From assembly GCA_964644465.1 (NCBI GenBank), contig CAZXVU010000079.1, forward strand, positions 1-9,539: DNA of 9,539 bases. The letters run 5' to 3'. Shown piece after piece: positions 7,423-9,539 of the stretch. The stretch is from CAZXVU01 sp964644465 (GTDB taxonomy: Bacteria > Chlamydiota > Chlamydiia > Chlamydiales > SM23-39). Within the stretch, counting starts at the first letter, position 1. Every line of letters begins with the position of its first letter. The translations under genes were made by a program, and so were the position numbers. The notes under the pieces are model-generated. The model did no database searches, was not told the DNA's origin, and was given only the letters and a program-made list of their open reading frames with translations.

Positions 7423-8231
7423 TCGCACTTGTCCTTCTTGCAGGCTGTTCCGGAATGGAGCAGTCGGAGCGGGAAAAAATGCGCCGAAGGAACTGCAAAG
7501 GGGAATACATCTACCGGAGCCAAGCCGATTATTTTTACCCGATCTCGACTCCGGCATATACACCTCGAGCTCCCTATCCTTGGGAGTCGGAGACCAACCT
7601 TCCCCGGATTACGAAAGAATTTTTCCGCTGTAAAGGCAGCTCCGTCAACCCTCCCATTGTCGATATGAGCGATCCAAACACCCCGAATCTTTGCGCGGAT
7701 TGCGATGGGAGCAGCCGCCATGGCCTCCCTATCTTGAATGGAAAGGAAAGCGTCTATCCGATTCTTGTCGATCTACTTAACTACATTCAGAGAAAGACAG
7801 GGAAGCGGGTCATTATCACCTGCGGCCATAGATGCCCCGCCCATAACATCTATTCCGATCCTTCCAAAGATAACCGAACTTCTAAACATCAGATCGGCGC
7901 AGAGGTCGACTTCTATGTTCAAGGAATGGAAGAGCGGCCGCAAGAAATCATCGGCCTCCTGATGCAGTATTATCAAGAAACGGCCGCCTATAAAGGGGAC
8001 AAAGAATTTCTTGAATTCAAAAGGTATGAAAAGTCAGATACGGGTGTTGCAACGCAGCCCTGGATGAATAAAGAAATTTTTATTAAGCTCTTTCAGAAAA
8101 ATGAGGGGCGAGACGTCGATAACCGCCACCCTCATCCCTATGTGTCCCTCCAAGTCCGATATGACCGCGACCGTAAGGAACGGGTCATCTATGACTGGGG
8201 AAAAGCCAATAAAGGCTACCCCAGAAGTTAG
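7423..8231 (+). CDS. Lipoprotein with M15-type (D-Ala-D-Ala carboxypeptidase-like) metallopeptidase motifs, 5' partial
   Basis: The frame is open from the gap edge (first whole codon 7425) to TAG at 8229-8231. It begins A-L-V-L-L-A-G-C-S-G, the end of a type II signal peptide with lipobox L-A-G-C; the lipidated Cys is codon 7446-7448. The first visible ATG (7455) lies after this Cys, so the real start is in the gap and the protein is envelope-anchored. Further on, I-T-C-G-H-R-C-P-A-H-N (codons near 7815-7847) leads to S-K-H-Q-I-G-A-E-V-D-F, matching the S-x-H-x-x-G-x-A-x-D zinc motif of M15 peptidases: His 7887-7889, Asp 7908-7910. A D-N-R-H-P-H segment (His codons 8127 and 8133) could give the catalytic acid and third ligand. 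Family members cleave D-Ala cross-links of peptidoglycan. Mature-region Cys residues, including C-A-D-C, are numerous, as in oxidised chlamydial envelope proteins. Substrate is inferred. Confidence 0.8.
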
Positions 8232-8253
8232 TATTTTAATTTAATATTATATA

Positions 8254-8262
8254 TGTTATAAT
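8254..8262 (+). promoter_or_regulatory. Extended -10 promoter element close to the 230-residue gene
   Basis: TGTTATAAT matches an extended -10 (TGn-TATAAT) exactly. A -35 near 8234-8240 is only a poor TTTTAA. Transcription would begin about 8268-8270, only a few bases before ATG 8272, leaving no room for a Shine-Dalgarno. The surrounding 8232-8275 segment is extremely AT-rich, so chance matches to -10 are easy; the perfect TG extension is what raises it above background. Confidence 0.45.
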
Positions 8263-8271
8263 TAGTTAATT

Positions 8272-8964
8272 ATGGCTAATTATTCTTTTGAATTATTTTC
8301 TAGAGATTTAGATAGAATTAGCGATCTTTATTTTTGTAATCAAAATGAAGAAGCTGATGAACTTTTAATAGAAGTCGATCGGAAAATTTCTACTCTATAT
8401 AGGAGAAAAGAATTCTGGACACATTTGAAAGATGGCGTTGTATCATTAGCTAAGCGTGATATTACCCGTTTCCAGGCGATCCTAGCTGCATCTAAGGATA
8501 AATGTTCTAAACTCCTTGCCTATCGTTCAGTCAAATATCTGACCGACCAATATTTTGAGGAAAATAATCCTGTATCAGGAAGTGCAGGAGGCTCTCCCAA
8601 CCCTCACAGATTCTTCATTCATTGGGATTTGGCAGAAGACAAGACTTTTGATCCAATCTTTCAACGCGAGCTTGGAGTTCAAGTAGATCGAGCGATTTGG
8701 GATAGAGTAGACAGTGTTCGTCAAGGAGTATATCGAGCGGTCTATAACCACCCAAAAATAGCCATTGCCGCTACGGTTGCTACATACATATGTTGGCCAG
8801 GTTTATCAACTATTTTAGGATTAACCGCTGCCTATGGAATAATTAAACTTTATCAGAATTTAGGAAACGGCGCGCCTCTTTCGCCAAAAAGTCCTCCGCC
8901 CAAGCAGCCTGGGGCTTCTCGAGTACCTGTGCCTGGCCTTCGCTTTCGAGAATGTAGAATATAA
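8272..8964 (+). CDS. Hypothetical protein with C-proximal hydrophobic hairpin and Pro-rich tail
   Basis: I do not recognise this 230-residue protein. Residues 1-98 are charged and helical-looking, followed by a Gly/Ser/Pro/Asn linker (99-112). Residues 163-191 are hydrophobic, broken by W-P-G (175-177), giving either one long membrane helix or a short two-helix hairpin. The tail (200-223) is rich in Pro and Ser. A bilobed hydrophobic segment recalls chlamydial Inc proteins, but each half is only 13-14 residues, which is short, so I do not assign it. The first 60-base blocks of the gene are about 20-30% G+C against about 50% in the conserved genes, rising later. No ribosome site precedes the ATG, and a strong -10 lies immediately upstream, so a leaderless or near-leaderless mRNA is possible. 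Transfer or unusual regulation could explain the composition. Confidence 0.65.
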   Translation: MANYSFELFSRDLDRISDLYFCNQNEEADELLIEVDRKISTLYRRKEFWTHLKDGVVSLAKRDITRFQAILAASKDKCSKLLAYRSVKYLTDQYFEENNPVSGSAGGSPNPHRFFIHWDLAEDKTFDPIFQRELGVQVDRAIWDRVDSVRQGVYRAVYNHPKIAIAATVATYICWPGLSTILGLTAAYGIIKLYQNLGNGAPLSPKSPPPKQPGASRVPVPGLRFRECRI

Positions 8965-9009
8965 TCTTCCTTTTTTTTTAAACCTTGCTGATCTAACATA
9001 TTTCCCTAT

Positions 9010-9093
9010 GCCGGTGTGGCGAAATTGGTAGACGCGGTAGACTCAAAATCTACTCTTAGCAATAAGATGCTGGTTCGAGTCCGGTCACCGGCA
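9010..9093 (+). tRNA. tRNA-Leu (anticodon CAA)
   Basis: An 84-nt class II tRNA. The acceptor stem GCCGGTG (9010-9016) pairs with CACCGGC (9086-9092), with discriminator A9093. The anticodon stem GTAGA/TCTAC encloses loop CTCAAAA, with anticodon CAA at 9044-9046, reading UUG. A long variable arm (TCTTAGCAATAAGATG region) and the T-loop TTCGAGT (9074-9080) complete the fold. CCA is not encoded; the gene is followed by AAAA. No confident promoter is seen; a T-run (8971-8979) and a TATAAT at 8960-8965 overlapping the upstream stop codon are the only upstream signals. The last 20 bases of this tRNA recur downstream in inverted and direct orientation. Confidence 0.96.
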
Positions 9094-9098
9094 AAAAT
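9077..9098 (+). repeat. Direct repeat, copy 1 (tRNA-Leu 3' end and flank)
   Basis: GAGTCCGGTCACCGG followed by C and AAAAAT. The first 15 bases recur exactly at 9410-9424 and the AAAAAT follows there without the C. The position at a tRNA 3' end is typical of integrase attachment sites, but no integrase is seen in the window. Confidence 0.7.
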
Positions 9099-9130
9099 GG
9101 GGGAGCTTTCGCTCCCCCATTCTCATTTTT
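9097..9130 (+). terminator. Rho-independent terminator of tRNA-Leu
   Basis: A perfect 10-bp stem ATGGGGGAGC/GCTCCCCCAT (9097-9106 with 9111-9120) closes a TTTC loop. The sequence TCTCATTTTT follows, giving a T-run at 9126-9130. It starts 3 bases after the tRNA 3' end and is the expected stop for its transcript. The arms are also the centre of the larger palindrome at 9074-9174. Confidence 0.85.
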
Positions 9131-9138
9131 GCCGGTGA

Positions 9139-9163
9139 AGGAAGCCAACAATTTGGCTTCCGT
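9139..9163. repeat. 25-nt hairpin insert within the antisense tRNA copy
   Basis: This block interrupts the antisense tRNA copy cleanly between two adjacent complement bases. It contains a perfect 9-bp stem GGAAGCCAA/TTGGCTTCC (9140-9148 with 9153-9161) and a CAAT loop. There is no T-run after it, so it is not a terminator by itself. Either an insertion, or a loop kept when the palindrome formed, would give this arrangement. Confidence 0.7.
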
Positions 9164-9174
9164 CCGGACTCGAA

Positions 9175-9430
9175 GTGAAATGCGATGTTTTTGCTTTGCA
9201 AAAACCGCATGAACCGGACCCTGACCTAGACGGGACGAGCGTTTCGCTCGCCCGCGGGAAGGGGAGTCCGGTCCTTAACTTTATAATTTTTCTCGCGCCC
9301 GTTTCGGGCGCCCATGACGCCGAAGGCGGAACTCGCGAAGCGAGCAGTTTTGTTTCGAAAAAACCGTATGAACCGGACCCGACCTGCCCTGGGGTGGGAG
9401 ACGGGACGAGAGTCCGGTCACCGGAAAAAT
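9175..9430. repeat. Dense hairpin array, no protein gene seen (tRNA-Leu to next gene)
   Basis: Successive stems can be read: ATGCG + GTTTTTGC / GCAAAAAC + CGCAT (9180-9210, AT bulge); outer ACCGGAC/GTCCGGT (9213-9219 with 9266-9272) enclosing CGGG-A-CGAGCG / CGCTCG-CCCG (9231-9254); GCGCCCG/CGGGCGC (9295-9311); CGCC/GGCG (9318-9328); CTCGC/GCGAG (9332-9344); GTTTT/AAAAC (9347-9364); and outer ACCGGAC/GTCCGGT again (9372-9378 with 9412-9418). Loops are mostly TTT or GAA. Two diverged copies of one unit are evident: 9205-9221 and 9364-9380 differ at one base in 17, and GACGGGACGAG occurs at 9229-9239 and 9400-9410. An 85-codon frame crosses the array (9175-9432) but has no ribosome site and simply reads the repeats, so I do not call it. 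Confidence 0.75.
9410..9430 (+). repeat. Direct repeat, copy 2 of the tRNA-Leu 3' end
   Basis: GAGTCCGGTCACCGG then AAAAAT: identical over 15 bases to the tRNA 3' end at 9077-9091, with one base (C9092) missing before the A-run. It lies about 333 bp after copy 1 and just before the ribosome site of the next gene. Its GTCCGGT also serves as the 3' strand of the last hairpin in the array. Confidence 0.7.
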
Positions 9431-9436
9431 AACCTT

Positions 9437-9442
9437 AAGGAG
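9437..9442 (+). promoter_or_regulatory. Consensus Shine-Dalgarno AAGGAG
   Basis: AAGGAG ends 6 bases before ATG 9449. It is the strongest ribosome site in the window and decides the start of the last, truncated gene. Confidence 0.8.
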
Positions 9443-9448
9443 ATCAAG

Positions 9449-9539
9449 ATGAGTGCTGTAAATGGACCAGGAGGACTCTATCAGTCGCGATGGGAGCATG
9501 CGCAGGTTACGACAGCCAGCTGCCGCCTAACAGAAGCAA
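9449..9539 (+). CDS. Start of an unidentified protein, 3' partial
   Basis: ATG 9449 follows a consensus Shine-Dalgarno and the frame stays open for 30 codons to the window edge. The visible N-terminus is M-S-A-V-N-G-P-G-G-L-Y-Q-S-R-W, then E-H-A-Q-V-T-T-A-S-C-R-L-T-E-A. It has no hydrophobic signal peptide. Too little is present to assign a family. No clear promoter lies between the tRNA terminator and this gene apart from a TATAAT at 9282-9287 without a good -35, so its transcript may carry a long leader made of the hairpin array, or arise from read-through. Confidence 0.6.
   Translation, partial: MSAVNGPGGLYQSRWEHAQVTTASCRLTEA

Larger units (their letters stand above)
9074..9174. repeat. 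Large interrupted palindrome containing an antisense copy of the tRNA-Leu 3' end
   Basis: The left arm (9074-9106) is the tRNA T-loop, T-stem, 3' acceptor strand, flank and terminator stem. The right arm reads it back: GCTCCCCCAT (9111-9120), four extra bases, ATTTTTGCCGGTGA (9125-9138, exact complement of 9085-9098), then after a 25-nt interruption CCGGACTCGAA (9164-9174, exact complement of 9074-9084). The two right-arm pieces together are the complement of one continuous tRNA stretch. In RNA, a read-through transcript could pair the tRNA 3' half with this copy instead of its proper partners. Confidence 0.85.

Noticed and set aside
7202..7721. Frames spanning the N run on both strands
   Set aside because: Undetermined bases contain no stops, so these frames are artefacts of the gap.
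8916..8979. Possible terminator after the 230-residue gene (TTCTCGA/TCGAGAA and later T-run)
   Set aside because: The 7-bp stem has a 23-base loop inside the coding end and lies about 20 bases before the T-run, so it is not a convincing intrinsic terminator.
8960..8990. TATAAT (8960-8965) and TTGCTG (8985-8990) as tRNA-Leu promoter elements
   Set aside because: They are in the wrong order to act together, and neither has a good partner at the usual spacing; left as unproven.
9175..9432. 85-codon plus-strand frame with two similar K-P-x-E-P-D-P segments
   Set aside because: It has no ribosome site, runs through palindromic repeats, and its internal similarity is fully explained by the duplicated hairpin units.
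9094..9448. CRISPR array
   Set aside because: The repeats are palindromic, unequal in spacing and only two units; there are no regular spacers and no cas genes.
1..9539. Sigma-54 -24/-12 promoter for the AtoS/AtoC system
   Set aside because: By eye I found no convincing GG-N10-GC match in an intergenic position; the likeliest place is hidden by the gap.

Overview
The window looks like chromosomal DNA from an environmental (amoeba-type) member of the Chlamydiae. The best evidence is a PAS-containing soluble histidine kinase next to an NtrC-type response regulator (the AtoS/AtoC pair, called CtcB/CtcC in Chlamydia). It is joined by clade-typical hypothetical genes: paired DUF115/MptE-like proteins, a MORN-type repeat protein and a short HsdR-N protein. 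Base composition is near 50% G+C in the conserved genes, above what I would expect for the Chlamydia genus; placement below phylum is a guess. A run of exactly 100 Ns (7323-7422) shows this is a draft scaffold with a gap of unknown true length.

Layout. Positions 1-3948 hold a tightly overlapping plus-strand operon: the 3' part of a restriction-type PD-(D/E)XK domain protein, a first DUF115 protein, a protein with five 24-residue MORN-like units, and a second, paralogous DUF115 protein. Every junction overlaps (16, 8 and 26 bases), so translation is probably coupled. A 217-residue unrecognised protein follows (4019-4672) and ends 3 bases from the convergent regulator gene. Positions 4676-7285 on the minus strand hold the two-component pair, kinase first, regulator 3 bases later. 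Across the assembly gap and divergent from the kinase lies a lipoprotein with M15-type metallopeptidase motifs; its start codon is lost in the gap, but the lipobox is visible just after it. An unrecognised 230-residue protein (8272-8964) follows, with a very AT-rich 5' end and an unusually close extended -10 box. A tRNA-Leu(CAA) sits at 9010-9093 with a strong terminator. A new gene with a consensus Shine-Dalgarno starts at 9449 and runs off the end.

The most unusual stretch is 9074-9430, downstream of and overlapping the tRNA. The last 20 nt of the tRNA plus flank is repeated as an inverted copy, split exactly by a 25-nt perfect hairpin. It is repeated again as a near-exact direct copy about 333 bp downstream. 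Between these lies a dense array of short hairpins, including two diverged copies of a unit with ACCGGAC...GTCCGGT outer stems. No protein gene explains this region. It may be a tRNA-derived palindromic repeat, the scar of an integration or template-switch event, or a structured leader of the next gene.

Functionally, the AtoS/AtoC pair should sense a cytoplasmic signal and activate sigma-54 promoters. Unlike the C. trachomatis homologue as described in the literature, this AtoC keeps its C-terminal Fis-type DNA-binding domain. The DUF115/MORN operon may act on a nucleotide-sugar or pterin-like substrate, but its role cannot be settled from sequence.
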